From: Acidobacteria bacterium UBA6911
GTDB lineage: Bacteria; Acidobacteriota; UBA6911
DNA: 6,115 nt
Direction of reading: 5' to 3'
Assembly: GCA_002451015.1 (NCBI GenBank)
Contig: DKBB01000416.1
Coordinates: 5,388-11,502, forward strand
In this document: positions 5,512 through 6,115 of the stretch, piece by piece
Position numbering within the stretch: the stretch's first letter is position 1
Layout of the letters: each line of letters starts with the position of its first letter
Program-made: the position numbers and the translations under genes
The notes under the pieces: model-generated
Told to the model about the DNA's origin: nothing
Databases searched by the model: none
Seen by the model: the letters and a program-made list of their open reading frames with translations, nothing else

Positions 5512-6115
5512 ATGCACATGGCACGCACCCTGGTCATCGGCGATGTTCACGGCTGTCTTGCAAGCCTGGACGCGCTTCTTGTATTAGTGTCGGTTCGCCC
5601 TGAGGACCGCATCATTGCCGTGGGGGATCTGATCCACAGGGGGCCGGACAGCGCAGGTGTGGTCCGGCGCATGCGGGAACTCAGAGCCGAGCTTGCCCTG
5701 GGCAGCCATGAGCGCCAGCAGTCACTATTTCGCAGAGCGATCGCCTCCTGCGACGGAGATTTATCGAAGGTTAAAATGAAGGGGAAAGAGATCCTGGCCA
5801 AAACGGAAGACTCTCTTTCCCAAGAAGATATTGCCTACCTGGAATCCGCCCGTTTGTTCATCCACGTCCCCGGCGGTCTTGTCGTGCATGCCGGGATTCT
5901 CCCGTCCATGCAACGTATTCCCGACGACGATGAAATTGCCGCGATGTCCAGGCGGGATCGGGAAAAACTGGAGAGGGTCATCCATGTCCGTTATCTCCGG
6001 GGCAAGCCGGAGACGCAACTAACCATCGAGTTTCATAACAGCGAAGATTTTCTATGGCCACCGGGAGAAACCATAAACATCGATTCCAAATTCATTGGAT
6101 ATGTATCCCGTTGTG
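5512..6115 (+). CDS. Metallophosphoesterase of the PPP/ApaH-like type, 3' end cut by window
   Basis: The frame is open from 5512 to the end of the window (201 residues seen, no stop). The calcineurin-like fold motifs appear in order: GDVHG (residues 10-14), GDLIHRGPD (38-46), GSHE (64-67) and VHAG (125-128). These correspond to GDxHG, GDxVDRG, GNHE and HGG/HAG of bacterial PPP-type phosphatases and diadenosine tetraphosphatases. Two usual residues differ: the Asp of VDRG is His42 and the metal-binding Asn of GNHE is Ser65, while Asp11, His13, Asp39, His66 and His126 are kept. Activity or metal preference may therefore be altered. It starts 32 nt after the selenoprotein stop and may share its transcript. 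A second in-frame ATG at 5518 has GGA at 5510-5512 and is an equally plausible start. No signal peptide is present, so it is cytoplasmic. The substrate cannot be named. Confidence 0.82.
   Translation, partial: MHMARTLVIGDVHGCLASLDALLVLVSVRPEDRIIAVGDLIHRGPDSAGVVRRMRELRAELALGSHERQQSLFRRAIASCDGDLSKVKMKGKEILAKTEDSLSQEDIAYLESARLFIHVPGGLVVHAGILPSMQRIPDDDEIAAMSRRDREKLERVIHVRYLRGKPETQLTIEFHNSEDFLWPPGETINIDSKFIGYVSRC

Overview
The window looks like part of the chromosome of a Gram-negative bacterium that makes selenoproteins. The outer-membrane barrel with signal peptide and terminal Phe, and the lipobox protein, point to a diderm cell. An in-frame UGA followed by a plausible bacterial SECIS hairpin, plus a LysR regulator of the selenium-metabolism-associated type, point to selenocysteine use. 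Base composition is near 50% G+C in genes, with sharply AT-rich promoter gaps. An anaerobic Desulfobacterota-type (former Deltaproteobacteria) host fits best, but that is inference from gene types, not a phylogenetic result.

Layout, all genes on the + strand. 1-148: AT-rich regulatory gap with a probable leftward promoter, an ATAGA/TCTAT palindrome and the promoter of the first gene. 149-1030: LysR-family regulator. 1031-1165: AT-rich gap with a second, near-identical palindrome abutting a good sigma-70 promoter. 1166-2647: outer-membrane porin of the alginate-export type. 2648-2852: gap with a hairpin and a possible promoter. 2853-3599: cytoplasmic glycerophosphodiester phosphodiesterase. 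3600-3715: gap with an 18-bp inverted repeat. 3716-5479: one 587-residue lipoprotein read through a UGA at 4118-4120 (Sec135), with a UxxC redox motif and similarity to the UGSC-type selenoproteins. A standard gene caller would split it into two ORFs. 5512 to the window end: metallophosphoesterase, 3' end missing.

The main point is the envelope-anchored candidate selenoprotein. Its UGA sits exactly where a redox Sec/Cys is expected, the frame continues for 452 sense codons, and a five-base-pair stem with a CGUGA loop lies 12 to 26 nt after the UGA. A reasonable working model is that the LysR protein controls its own region, the porin and perhaps a divergent gene to the left, through the repeated ATAGA-N3/5-TCTAT palindromes. 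The porin would move a small substrate across the outer membrane and the selenolipoprotein would carry out thiol/selenol redox chemistry at the membrane. The substrate cannot be read from the sequence. The two phosphoesterases have no obvious mechanistic tie to this and may only be neighbours.
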